Assembly (NCBI GenBank): GCA_002299915.1
Contig: DBOG01000080.1
Coordinates: forward strand, 6,149-22,368
Length of the DNA: 16,220 nt
Direction of reading: 5' to 3'
Origin: Proteobacteria bacterium UBA652
GTDB lineage: Bacteria > Pseudomonadota > Gammaproteobacteria > Nitrosococcales > Methylophagaceae
The notes under the pieces: generated by a model
The model's database searches: none
Told to the model about the DNA's origin: nothing
The model's input: the letters and a program-made list of their open reading frames with translations, nothing else
Shown here: one piece after another, positions 1 to 7,736 of the stretch
How the letters are laid out: every line of letters begins with the position of its first letter
How positions within the stretch are numbered: the first letter of the stretch is position 1
Translations under genes and position numbers: made by a program

Positions 1-1808
1 GAGGCATACATTAGAACACAATGGCTTTGTACACTGCCTCGCCCCACCCTTCCTCGCAGCTGATGCAACTGTGCCAAGCCTAAACGCTCGGCATTTTCAA
101 TCACCATCAAACTCGCATTAGGTACATCCACCCCGACTTCAATTACCGTAGTCGCCACCAGCAAATCCAATTCACCCGCCTTGAATGCTTGCATGATCTG
201 TTCTTTTTCTGCTGATTTAAGGCGACCATGCACTAAACCAATCTGTAAATCGGGTAATATTTTTTGTAAGTCTTCAACGGTATTTTCAGCTGCTTGGCAC
301 TGCAAGTGTTCTGATTCATCAATCAAAGTACACACCCAATATACTTGCCGGTCTGCTTGGCATGCCACCTCAACACGTGCAATAATTTCATCTCGACGCG
401 TTTCAGGAATCACCACAGTTTGCACGGGACTACGGCCCGGCGGTAATTCATCAATAATAGAGACCTCTAAATCTGCATAGGCTGTCATTGCTAGCGTCCG
501 TGGGATCGGGGTTGCCGTCATCACTAATTGATGTGGCTGACTATTATCTTGTTTGCCCTTATCTCTCAGCGCTAGGCGTTGATGCACACCAAACCGATGT
601 TGCTCATCAATCACCACTAAACCTAAATTATCAAAACGCACCGCATCTTGAAATAAAGCATGCGTACCGATGGCCACTTGAATCGACCCGTCGGCTAATT
701 GGCCTAAAGTCTCTCGTTTATCGCTTGCTTTTTGCTTGCTGGCACACCAGCCAACGGTTATCCCCAGCGGTGCTAACCATGCTGAAAAAGTCTGATAATG
801 CTGCTCTGCTAATAATTCGGTTGGCGCCATCAATACCGCCTGATAGCCTGCGGCTACTGCTTCAATCATAGCTAATGCGGCGACGATTGTTTTACCCGAA
901 CCGACATCACCTTGCACCAAGCGCTGCATCGGATGGGCAATCGCCATATCTTGTAAAATATCATTTGTCACGCGCTGCTGTGCGTGCGTGAGCGAAAAGG
1001 GTAGTTGATCCAATAATGCTTGTCGCTGCTGTCCATCGCTGATTAAAATGGGCGCGTCATTTATCTGTGTTTTTACCCGTAATTGCTGCATACTGATTTG
1101 ATGCGCTAATAGCTCTTCATAGGCTAATCGACGCTGATAAGAATGCTTTCGATCTAATAGCAGCGCAACATCCGCATCAGGCGGGGGTTGGTGAACATAG
1201 CTTAAGGCTTCAACCAATGAGGATTTTGCGGCAGGATGCAATTTTGCGGTATCCGGAATAAGCTCTGGCAAGGCTGCATGCTGTTTTAAGATCGCCAAAG
1301 CCTGGGTGATTAATTTACGAAAACTAAGTTGATGCAGCCCCTCGGTCGTGGGATAAATGGGGGTAAGCGTCGCATCGACCGCTTGTACCGCATCGTCCTT
1401 CACCAGCTGATATTCTGGATGCACCATTTCTGGCAAACCCCGTCCCATCCGTATTTCACCAAAACACCGAAGCCGCGAGCCGGTGCTTAATTGCTGTTGC
1501 TGGCTTTTAGAAAAATGGAAAAATCGTAAGGTGATGCGTGCTGTTCCATCCTCAAGATGACACAATAACGCGCGACGCCGCCCAAACACAACTTGACTGC
1601 TTAAAACTTCACCTTCAATCAGGCTTTCTTGACCATGTACCAGATCTTGCATCGGCACTAATCGCGTGCGATCTTGATAGCGCAGTGGCAGATGAAATAA
1701 GATATCTTGCACCTGATAAATACTCAAGCGTGCAAGTCGCTCCGCGACTTTAGTTCCTACCCCTTTCAAGCTCGTTATAGGCTGGAATAATGGGTTTTCA
1801 TCATCCAT
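1..1808 (-). CDS. recG: ATP-dependent DNA helicase RecG (3' end cut off by window edge)
   Basis: RecG is a double-stranded DNA translocase that remodels stalled replication forks, R-loops and Holliday junctions. About 602 codons are visible and read open to the left edge; E. coli RecG has 693 residues, so roughly the last 90 are outside. The order fits the family: an N-terminal wedge/OB region (about residues 50-160), then helicase domain 1 with Walker A GDVGSGKT at 300-307, the DEQH Walker B box at 401-404 followed by RFGVHQR, and the TATPIPRTLAMT motif. Domain 2 has the IEVGVDVPNA stretch and the arginine-finger motif QLRGRVGRG close to the edge. The start is the ATG at 1808 (MDDENPLFQ), 21 bases after the ridA stop, so it is probably the last gene of the yicC-gmk-rpoZ-spoT-ridA-recG run. 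No frameshift was seen in my manual reading. Confidence 0.97.
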   Translation of the reverse strand, partial: MDDENPLFQPITSLKGVGTKVAERLARLSIYQVQDILFHLPLRYQDRTRLVPMQDLVHGQESLIEGEVLSSQVVFGRRRALLCHLEDGTARITLRFFHFSKSQQQQLSTGSRLRCFGEIRMGRGLPEMVHPEYQLVKDDAVQAVDATLTPIYPTTEGLHQLSFRKLITQALAILKQHAALPELIPDTAKLHPAAKSSLVEALSYVHQPPPDADVALLLDRKHSYQRRLAYEELLAHQISMQQLRVKTQINDAPILISDGQQRQALLDQLPFSLTHAQQRVTNDILQDMAIAHPMQRLVQGDVGSGKTIVAALAMIEAVAAGYQAVLMAPTELLAEQHYQTFSAWLAPLGITVGWCASKQKASDKRETLGQLADGSIQVAIGTHALFQDAVRFDNLGLVVIDEQHRFGVHQRLALRDKGKQDNSQPHQLVMTATPIPRTLAMTAYADLEVSIIDELPPGRSPVQTVVIPETRRDEIIARVEVACQADRQVYWVCTLIDESEHLQCQAAENTVEDLQKILPDLQIGLVHGRLKSAEKEQIMQAFKAGELDLLVATTVIEVGVDVPNASLMVIENAERLGLAQLHQLRGRVGRGSVQSHCVLMYA

Positions 1809-1829
1809 TTTATTATCCCAAAATGGCGG

Positions 1830-2213
1830 TTAATCTAAAATTAATACCGCATCCATTTCAACGGGCACACCCTTAGGTAACGATGCCACGCCGACTGCTG
1901 CACGTGCAGGATAAGGCTTGTCAAAATACTCCGCCATAATATCATTCACTGTACCGAAATGGCTTAAATCGGTCAGATAAATATTGAGTTTCACAATATC
2001 TTGTAAAGATCCACCGGATGCCACCGCCACGGCCGTTAAATTATCAAACACGCGGCGTGTTTGCGCGGCAAAATCGCCTTCAATCACTTCCATTGTCTCA
2101 GGCACCAAGGGGATTTGACCCGATAAATAAACGGTGTCGCCGACTTTCACGGCTTGTGAATAAGTGCCGATTGCAGCGGGTGCTTGTGCTGTTTGAATAA
2201 TGTCGCGTGTCAT
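1830..2213 (-). CDS. ridA: RidA family 2-iminobutanoate/2-iminopropanoate deaminase
   Basis: RidA (YjgF/YER057c/UK114 family) is a small cytosolic trimer. It hydrolyses the reactive enamine/imine intermediates released by PLP enzymes such as threonine dehydratase, which protects other PLP enzymes. At 127 residues it has the usual family length. The key substrate-binding arginine is R104 in YPARAAV (E. coli R105), and the conserved glutamate is E119 in VEMDA (E. coli E120). The N-terminal signature GTYSQAV and the LSGQIPL strand are also present. It lies between spoT (24 bases) and recG (21 bases), where E. coli has trmH; the same position is known in Pseudomonas-type genomes. Co-transcription with spoT is inferred from spacing only. 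Confidence 0.95.
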   Translation of the reverse strand: MTRDIIQTAQAPAAIGTYSQAVKVGDTVYLSGQIPLVPETMEVIEGDFAAQTRRVFDNLTAVAVASGGSLQDIVKLNIYLTDLSHFGTVNDIMAEYFDKPYPARAAVGVASLPKGVPVEMDAVLILD

Positions 2214-2237
2214 TGAATAATGCCCTTAATTTTAAAT

Positions 2238-4397
2238 TTATTGTCTCATAATATGTTCTACGGGTTCTAATCGCCGCATTTCTCGGATAATTTGTGCCAA
2301 ATGTACTCGATCTGTCACTTCTATTGCCAATCTTATATCAGAATAAACACTGTCTCTCTCATCTGTCGTCACATTATCAATATTCGCATTACAAGTAGAA
2401 ATGGCAGCCGCAATTGTGGCTAACACGCCGCGCTGATTTTTCACCCGTGCGACGATTTCAATTGGGAAAGTACGATCAATATTAACATCCCACGCCACCT
2501 CCAACCATTTATCATGTTGATCGCGTAATTTAACCGTGTTTTTACAATTTTGTTGATGCACGGTGATGCCACGGCCGGCACTGACAAAACCTTCAATGGC
2601 ATCGCCTGGGATCGGATGACAACAACGCCCAAAGCTAACAACCATACCTTCTGTGCCTGCAATCATCAATGGTACTTGTTGCACTGCATCACCCATTGAT
2701 TCTTCACGCACCAGTTTTTGTGCGACCAATAAAGGTAATAAATTGCCCAAGCCAATTTCATCTAATAACACCGCAAAAGAGGCCAATTTTAGTTCAGTCA
2801 CCACCGCTTCGAGTCGCTCTTCGGGCACATCCTTCAGTGTGGTTGAAAATGCCACCAAATGTTGCTCCAACATTCGCCGACCTAATACAGTCGATTCTTC
2901 ATAGCGCAATTCTTTCAAATAATGTCGGATCTGGCTACGCGCTTTTGCGGTGCCTACAAAATTAAGCCAGGCTGATTTGGGTGTTTCATTTGGCGAGGTA
3001 ATGATTTCCACCAACTGACCTGTTTCTAGCTGACTACTTAATGGCACTAACTGTCGATCTACCTTTGCTGCCACACAGGTTTTCCCTAAATCAGAATGCA
3101 CTGCATAGGCTAAGTCTACCGGTGTCGCTCCTCGTGGCAATGACATGATCTTGCCTTTTGGGGTAAATACGTAAATCTCATCAGGGAATAAATCAATTCG
3201 TAGATTTTCTAAAAACTCGACAGAATCGCCAGCACCTTTTTGCATTTCCAACAAGCCTTGTAGCCATTGCCTTGCCCGATGATGTGCTTGATTCGCGCCT
3301 TCCACCCCTGTTTTATATAACCAATGTGCGGCAACGCCCGCTTCGGCCATTTGGTCCATCTCTTTAGAGCGAATTTGAACTTCAATTTGTAAACCATGCG
3401 GCCCGACTACAAAAGTATGTAAGGATTGATAGCCATTGGCTTTGGGGATCGCAATATAATCTTTAAATTGCCCTTGAACAGGTTTATATAAATTATGCAC
3501 CACGCCCAAGGTACGATAGCAGGCATCTACATCATCTAATGTAATTCTAAAGGCATGGATATCCATCAATTCAGAAAAGGACAACTGCTTATCCTGCATC
3601 TTTCTATAAATGCTATAAAGATATTTTTGACGCCCTTGCACCACGCCTTTTACGCCTTCTTGCTCCATCCGCAAGGTCATTGATTCAATCACTTGACTGA
3701 CGATTTCTTTACGGTTACCACTTGCCTTTTTTACTGCATTCTCTAATGCGCGATAACGCAGAGGATAACGCATATGAAAGCCCAGATCTTCCAATTCTGA
3801 GCGCATTAAATTCATGCCCAAACGCTGGGCAATTGGCACATAAATATCAAGGGTTTCTTGGGCAATCCGGCGGCGCTTTTCTGGCTCAAGCACGCCCAGC
3901 GTTCGCATATTATGTAAGCGATCTGCTAGTTTAACGATGATCACCCGAATATCTTGGGTCATTGCCAAGAGCATTTTGCGTAGATTTTCAGCTTGGGCTT
4001 GTTGTATCGTTTCTTCTGCCACCTTGTCCAGTTTCGTTACACCATCTACCATTGCCGCAACTTCTTCGCTGAATTGTGCGGCTAAAGAATCATGTGTTTC
4101 CACTGTATCTTCAATCACATCATGCATCAATCCCGCCATAATGCATTCATGATCCATATGCATCATTGCTAGCAGATGGGCAACCGCTAAGGGATGGGTA
4201 ATATAAGCTGCGCCTGAACGGCGCTTTTGATCGCCATGCGCTTTTTCAGCAAAATAATAGGCGCGACGGATTTCATCAACTTGCTCCGTCGTTAGGTAAT
4301 TCGCGGCAGCAAGACATAAATCATCAACATGTAAGGTTGGTTCGCCACCCTGAACTGCTGCCAGTTCTGCGGCGGTAACCGTGGTTTCTTCAGCCAA
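2238..4397 (-). CDS. spoT: RelA/SpoT-family (p)ppGpp hydrolase/synthetase SpoT, altered synthetase motif
   Basis: This is a long RelA/SpoT homologue (719 residues; E. coli SpoT 702) that degrades, and in bifunctional members makes, the alarmone (p)ppGpp. The order is: HD hydrolase, with THP at 67-69, HD at 92-93, the EDT signature at 96-98 and KLADRLHNMRT at 156-166; nucleotidyltransferase domain at about 240-362, with D279, GYQSLHT at 322-328 and the catalytic E339 in EVQIR; TGS domain at about 403-467; the conserved RCCHP segment at 591-595; and the C-terminal ACT domain at 644-719. The hydrolase residues look intact. The synthetase loop reads KPVQGQFKDYI (305-315), so the RxKD motif expected in bifunctional enzymes is QFKD here, while RelA-type monofunctional synthetases have ExDD. 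Hydrolase activity is therefore the safer prediction and synthetase activity is uncertain. The start is 6 bases after the rpoZ stop. Confidence 0.97.
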   Translation of the reverse strand: MAEETTVTAAELAAVQGGEPTLHVDDLCLAAANYLTTEQVDEIRRAYYFAEKAHGDQKRRSGAAYITHPLAVAHLLAMMHMDHECIMAGLMHDVIEDTVETHDSLAAQFSEEVAAMVDGVTKLDKVAEETIQQAQAENLRKMLLAMTQDIRVIIVKLADRLHNMRTLGVLEPEKRRRIAQETLDIYVPIAQRLGMNLMRSELEDLGFHMRYPLRYRALENAVKKASGNRKEIVSQVIESMTLRMEQEGVKGVVQGRQKYLYSIYRKMQDKQLSFSELMDIHAFRITLDDVDACYRTLGVVHNLYKPVQGQFKDYIAIPKANGYQSLHTFVVGPHGLQIEVQIRSKEMDQMAEAGVAAHWLYKTGVEGANQAHHRARQWLQGLLEMQKGAGDSVEFLENLRIDLFPDEIYVFTPKGKIMSLPRGATPVDLAYAVHSDLGKTCVAAKVDRQLVPLSSQLETGQLVEIITSPNETPKSAWLNFVGTAKARSQIRHYLKELRYEESTVLGRRMLEQHLVAFSTTLKDVPEERLEAVVTELKLASFAVLLDEIGLGNLLPLLVAQKLVREESMGDAVQQVPLMIAGTEGMVVSFGRCCHPIPGDAIEGFVSAGRGITVHQQNCKNTVKLRDQHDKWLEVAWDVNIDRTFPIEIVARVKNQRGVLATIAAAISTCNANIDNVTTDERDSVYSDIRLAIEVTDRVHLAQIIREMRRLEPVEHIMRQ

Positions 4398-4403
4398 TAA
4401 TGA

Positions 4404-4664
4404 CTACTCCCCAGTCGCTCCTGCTGCGATTGCTGCGGCATCTAATGCGACAGGCTTAACGGCATCTGGTTTATCTAAAATGCTCACATCAATCAAACCC
4501 GCTGCAATTTCGCGTAAAGCAATCACGGTTGGCTTATCGCCTTCTTCATCCACCAACGCATCCGCTCCAAATTGCAATTCACGTGCGCGCTTCGCTGCAA
4601 TCAGTACTAATTGGAAACGGTTATCTACATTTTCCAAACAATCTTCTACAGTCGTTCTAGCCAT
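4404..4664 (-). CDS. rpoZ: DNA-directed RNA polymerase subunit omega
   Basis: Omega binds the beta-prime subunit, helps assemble RNA polymerase and forms part of ppGpp site 1. The 86-residue protein opens with MARTTVEDCLE and contains the family core FQLVLIAAKRARELQFG and ALREIAAG. E. coli omega has 91 residues. The C-terminal tail here is short and alanine-rich (DAAAIAAGATGE). A strong ribosome binding site, GAGGAG, lies 9 bases before the ATG. It sits 51 bases after gmk and 6 bases before spoT. The gmk-rpoZ-spoT linkage is widely conserved, and it places a ppGpp target beside the enzyme that controls ppGpp. Confidence 0.97.
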   Translation of the reverse strand: MARTTVEDCLENVDNRFQLVLIAAKRARELQFGADALVDEEGDKPTVIALREIAAGLIDVSILDKPDAVKPVALDAAAIAAGATGE

Positions 4665-4715
4665 GCCGATATTCTCCTCAAAATCAATCTATCCATTCTA
4701 CGGAAAAGCAACGTC

Positions 4716-5333
4716 TTACGCTAGTAATTCTTGTATTAGCTTGGTTTCAACCTGCGATTGTCGTGCCACAGATAAGCGTTGTGCGACAATAATGGCCTCT
4801 AAATCTACCAATGCCTGCTCAAACTCATCATTTATGACCACATAATCAAACTCAACATAATGCGCCATTTCGCTTTTAGCATCGCGCATTCGCCGTGCAA
4901 TTACCGCATCATCATCCTGACCTCGACCTCGTAAGCGAGACTCCAACTCTGCTTTCGATGGCGGCAAGATAAAAATACGCTTACAAGCCAAATCACTCCG
5001 CCGAAGCTGCCCAGCGCCCTGCCAATCAATTTCCAGAATAATATCTTGGCCTTGTGCTAATTGTGAGCTTACTGCTGCTGTCGATGTGCCATACGCATGA
5101 TCAAACACGGTTGCTGATTCTAAAAATTCGCCCGCATCCCGCATCCGATCAAATTCAATTTGGCTCACAAAGTGGTAATCCTCTCCATCCACCTCACCCA
5201 ACCGCGGTGCGCGCGTCGTATGTGATACTGACAACACAATATCCGCATGCTTCTCTACCAGCGCCTTTACTAAGCTGGTTTTTCCCGCACCCGAGGGTGC
5301 CGATACAATAAAAAGTTGACCGCTTATGCTCAT
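4716..5333 (-). CDS. gmk: Guanylate kinase
   Basis: Guanylate kinase converts GMP (or dGMP) plus ATP to GDP and ADP, feeding GTP, dGTP and ppGpp synthesis. The 205-residue protein has the P-loop SAPSGAGKTSL at 11-21, the GMP-binding segment SHTTRAPRLGEVDGEDYHFV at about 37-56 and the ILEIDWQGAGQLR segment. The LID-type region SRLRGRGQDDDAVIARRM carries the conserved arginines. The length matches E. coli Gmk (207). The ATG follows the yicC stop by 10 bases, which suggests the pair is co-transcribed. Confidence 0.97.
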   Translation of the reverse strand: MSISGQLFIVSAPSGAGKTSLVKALVEKHADIVLSVSHTTRAPRLGEVDGEDYHFVSQIEFDRMRDAGEFLESATVFDHAYGTSTAAVSSQLAQGQDIILEIDWQGAGQLRRSDLACKRIFILPPSKAELESRLRGRGQDDDAVIARRMRDAKSEMAHYVEFDYVVINDEFEQALVDLEAIIVAQRLSVARQSQVETKLIQELLA

Positions 5334-5343
5334 CTATATTTTC

Positions 5344-6210
5344 CTATTCAATATTCTGGATCTGTTCACGCATTTGCTCAATCAATACTTTCAATTCTAC
5401 TGACATATTCGTCATTTCCGTATCAATCGATTTTGAGGCTAAAGTATTCGCTTCGCGATTCAATTCCTGCATCAAGAAATCCAGCCTCCGTCCTACAGGT
5501 TCATCGCGCAGTAAAACTTGGCCGACTTCGGCCACATGCGTTTGTAAACGATCCAATTCTTCTGCCACATCTGTTTTTTGCGCCAATAAGACTAATTCTT
5601 GCTCTAAGCGCTCAGGATCGACATTTACTTGCATCTCAGCAATACGTTCATTGAGTTTCACCCGATAGCCTGCCAATACAACGGGCATTCGCACCCGTGC
5701 GGTATTTGAAATCGCATCAATCTCCGTCGTTCGCTGGCTAATCATTTGTTGCAAGGCAGCGCCTTCCGTTGCTCTCGTTGCCACCAAATCATCCAGCGCG
5801 ATAATCAATAATGATTCCATTTCGGCGGCCAAATCATCTGGAGCTGGGGTGGGCGCTTGGAATACACCTGGCCATTGTAGAATAGCCAAAGGATCAACGT
5901 TAGCCACTTGCTCTGATTGTGTAGCCATTTTTTCACACTCTGTCAGTAAAGCCGACACCAATGTCCCTTCTATTGCCAAGCCTGATTGCTGTGTTTCTGG
6001 AGGGTCATAGCGCAATGTCGCATCAATTTTGCCGCGGTTTAACCGCTCTGTAATTACTTTTCGCAACTGCATTTCTAACGGCCGATACGCGTCACCAATC
6101 CGGAGGTTCACATCTAAATGCCGATGATTCACCGATCGCAACTCCCAAATAAAGGTGCCTAAATCAGTTTGGCGCTGTTGCCGCGCGAAAGCAGTCATAC
6201 TTTTAATCAC
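5344..6210 (-). CDS. yicC: YicC/YloC family endoribonuclease
   Basis: This is a member of the YicC/YloC family, reported as endoribonucleases involved in small-RNA and mRNA turnover. The 288 residues are close to E. coli YicC (287). The N-terminal signature is MIKSMTAFAR, followed by WELRSVNHRHLDVNLR. The C-terminal signature, DFLMQELNREANTLASKS through LKVLIEQMREQIQNIE, is almost identical to the E. coli sequence as I remember it. It is the first gene of the minus-strand run and lies divergently from rph across a 223-base intergenic region that holds a palindromic repeat. Its promoter is not obvious. A weak candidate, TGACAA with an 18-base gap to GATAAT, overlaps the outer end of that repeat. 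Confidence 0.95.
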   Translation of the reverse strand: MIKSMTAFARQQRQTDLGTFIWELRSVNHRHLDVNLRIGDAYRPLEMQLRKVITERLNRGKIDATLRYDPPETQQSGLAIEGTLVSALLTECEKMATQSEQVANVDPLAILQWPGVFQAPTPAPDDLAAEMESLLIIALDDLVATRATEGAALQQMISQRTTEIDAISNTARVRMPVVLAGYRVKLNERIAEMQVNVDPERLEQELVLLAQKTDVAEELDRLQTHVAEVGQVLLRDEPVGRRLDFLMQELNREANTLASKSIDTEMTNMSVELKVLIEQMREQIQNIE

Positions 6211-6237
6211 AGATTATCCTAATAGCTTATAAAGTCT

Positions 6238-6336
6238 TGTCATTCCAACCCTGTCCTGAGCTTTGCCGAAGGAGTAGCGGAGGGATCTTATGCTTTCAAA
6301 TAACGATAAGATCTCTCCTTAGCAGTCGAGATGACA
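6238..6336. repeat. Palindromic intergenic repeat, about 100 bp, imperfect inverted arms
   Basis: The outer ends TGTCAT (6238-6243) and ATGACA (6331-6336) are perfect inverted repeats. The inner arms GGAGGGATCTTAT (6279-6291) and ATAAGATCTCTCC (6306-6318) pair at 12 of 13 positions around a 14-base loop. The left arm (54 bases) is longer than the right (31 bases) by about 23 bases, and this extra part carries CCTGAGCTTTGCCGAAGG. The pattern GTCAT...GGAGAGATCT...GATGAC resembles dispersed palindromic elements seen between genes in many bacterial genomes. Only one copy is visible here, so membership of a dispersed family is an inference. As RNA it would fold into a long hairpin, but no T-run follows the right arm, so it is not a standard terminator. 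Confidence 0.7.
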
Positions 6337-6370
6337 TTTTCTTATTACTTTCCTATCTTAACAAAAACAC

Positions 6371-6399
6371 ACTGCACTATGCTCATGACAACGTATAAT
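6371..6399 (+). promoter_or_regulatory. Probable sigma-70 promoter of rph-rdgB-hemW
   Basis: A perfect -10 hexamer TATAAT lies at 6394-6399, 34 bases before the rph start. The matching -35 region (about 6371-6377, ACTGCAC) is a poor fit. Transcription would begin near 6406 and give a leader of about 28 bases that ends in an AGGA ribosome binding site (6423-6426). The identification rests on the -10 box and its position. Confidence 0.5.
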
Positions 6400-6433
6400 G
6401 TTGGGCTGATTATTCAACTTTTAGGATTTAAAT

Positions 6434-7150
6434 ATGCGCCCAAGTGGACGTCAACCCAATGAAATGCGCCAAGTTACTTTGACTCGCAACTATACGAAAC
6501 ATGCTGAAGGCGCTGTATTAGTCGAATTTGGCGATACTAAAGTATTGTGTACTGCTTCTGTTGAAGAATGGATCCCTTCCTTTTTGCGCGGTAAAGGCCA
6601 AGGTTGGGTCACGGCTGAATATGGCATGCTGCCGCGTTCTACGGGCAGCCGAATGGGGCGTGAAGCCGCGCGCGGCAAACAAAGTGGTCGCACCCAAGAG
6701 ATCCAGCGCTTGATTGGTCGTTCATTGCGCGCAGTGATTGATTTAGGCGCATTGGGCGAACGTAGTATCACCATTGACTGCGATGTTATCCAAGCAGATG
6801 GCGGCACACGGACCGCTTCGATTACGGGTGCTTTTGTCGCATTGCAAGATGCTGTTAATCATTTACTCGCCACTAAAAAAATCAAGAAAAATCCTATTAT
6901 CGGTCAAGTTGCTGCCATTTCTGTGGGGATCTATAACGGCACCCCTGTCTCAGATTTAGATTATGCCGAAGATTCAACTGCGGAAACGGATATGAATGTG
7001 GTGATGAATGATGCAGGTGGCTATATCGAAGTGCAAGGCACCGCTGAAGGCCATGCTTTTCGCCCTGAAGAATTACAAGCGATGTTGGCATTAGCGCAAG
7101 GCAGCATCAATGAGTTGCTAGAAAAACAACGCGATGTCCTCTCCCAGTAA
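6434..7150 (+). CDS. rph: Ribonuclease PH
   Basis: RNase PH is a phosphate-dependent 3'-to-5' exoribonuclease that trims tRNA 3' ends; it forms a hexameric ring. The 238-residue protein starts MRPSGRQPNEMR, the usual family opening. R86 (in SGRTQEIQRLIGRSLR) and R126 (in ADGGTRTASITGAFVAL) match the tRNA- and phosphate-binding arginines. The acidic residues D180 and D186 in YAEDSTAETDMNVV match the metal-binding pair. It is full length and intact, unlike the frameshifted rph of E. coli K-12. It heads a plus-strand run with rdgB and hemW, and its last 17 bases overlap the rdgB start. Confidence 0.97.
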   Translation: MRPSGRQPNEMRQVTLTRNYTKHAEGAVLVEFGDTKVLCTASVEEWIPSFLRGKGQGWVTAEYGMLPRSTGSRMGREAARGKQSGRTQEIQRLIGRSLRAVIDLGALGERSITIDCDVIQADGGTRTASITGAFVALQDAVNHLLATKKIKKNPIIGQVAAISVGIYNGTPVSDLDYAEDSTAETDMNVVMNDAGGYIEVQGTAEGHAFRPEELQAMLALAQGSINELLEKQRDVLSQ

Positions 7151-7730
7151 GATTGTTTTAGCCAGTGGTAACCCTGGCAAACTCCGCGAGTTTGCCGATT
7201 TATTTACGCCATTGAATATTAATGTGATTCCGCAATCGGAATTTAATGTGCCTGAAGCCGAGGAAACTGGCTTAAGCTTTGTTGAAAATGCGATTATTAA
7301 AGCGCGCCATGCTTGTGAACTCACAGGCTTACCTGCTATTGCAGATGATTCGGGCATTGAAGTCGATGCGCTGCAAGGCGCGCCAGGCATTTATTCTGCC
7401 CGTTATTCTGGTATGGGTGCCAGCGATGAAGATAATCTCAATGCGTTATTAGTCGCCCTGCAAGAGAAGCCTGAAGCCGATCGTACTGCCCGTTACCAAT
7501 GCTTGCTCGTATATATGCGCCATGCGAACGATCCAACCCCCTTAATCTGCCAAGGCAGCTGGGAAGGACGATTACTCACTGTTCCAAAGGGAAATGGCGG
7601 TTTTGGTTATGATCCCATTTTCTGGGTGGCAGCAACACACTGCACCGCCGCTGAATTATCCGCTGAACAAAAACACACACTCAGCCATCGTGGCAAAGCC
7701 ATGCGGCAATTTATTACGGTGTTTTCATAA
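7134..7730 (+). CDS. rdgB: XTP/dITP diphosphatase (RdgB/HAM1 family)
   Basis: RdgB hydrolyses non-canonical purine triphosphates (dITP, ITP, XTP) to monophosphates plus pyrophosphate and keeps them out of nucleic acids. The 198-residue length is typical (E. coli 197). Family motifs are LASGNPGKLREFADL near the N-terminus, SFVENAIIKARHA, the ADDSGIEVDALQGAPGIYSA block, GNGGFGYDPIF and SHRGKAMRQF. The ATG lies inside the end of rph (17-base overlap, different frame) with no clear ribosome binding site of its own, so translation is probably coupled to rph. The stop is two codons before the hemW start, in the same frame. Confidence 0.97.
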   Translation: MSSPSKIVLASGNPGKLREFADLFTPLNINVIPQSEFNVPEAEETGLSFVENAIIKARHACELTGLPAIADDSGIEVDALQGAPGIYSARYSGMGASDEDNLNALLVALQEKPEADRTARYQCLLVYMRHANDPTPLICQGSWEGRLLTVPKGNGGFGYDPIFWVAATHCTAAELSAEQKHTLSHRGKAMRQFITVFS

Positions 7731-7736
7731 CTCCTC

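Noticed and set aside
181..871. Plus-strand reading frames of 99 and 127 codons opposite recG
   Set aside because: The minus strand here encodes a continuous RecG with all helicase motifs. The plus-strand frames have no recognisable domain and no ribosome binding sites.
4381..4845. Plus-strand reading frame of 154 codons
   Set aside because: It lies antisense to the ends of spoT, rpoZ and gmk, is serine/alanine-rich low-information sequence and matches no family I know.
5316..5654. Plus-strand reading frame of 112 codons
   Set aside because: It is antisense to yicC, whose C-terminal signature is nearly identical to E. coli YicC.
6238..6336. Palindrome as a bidirectional terminator for yicC/rph
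   Set aside because: The flanking genes are divergent, so no transcript needs to end here, and the arms are not followed by T-runs.
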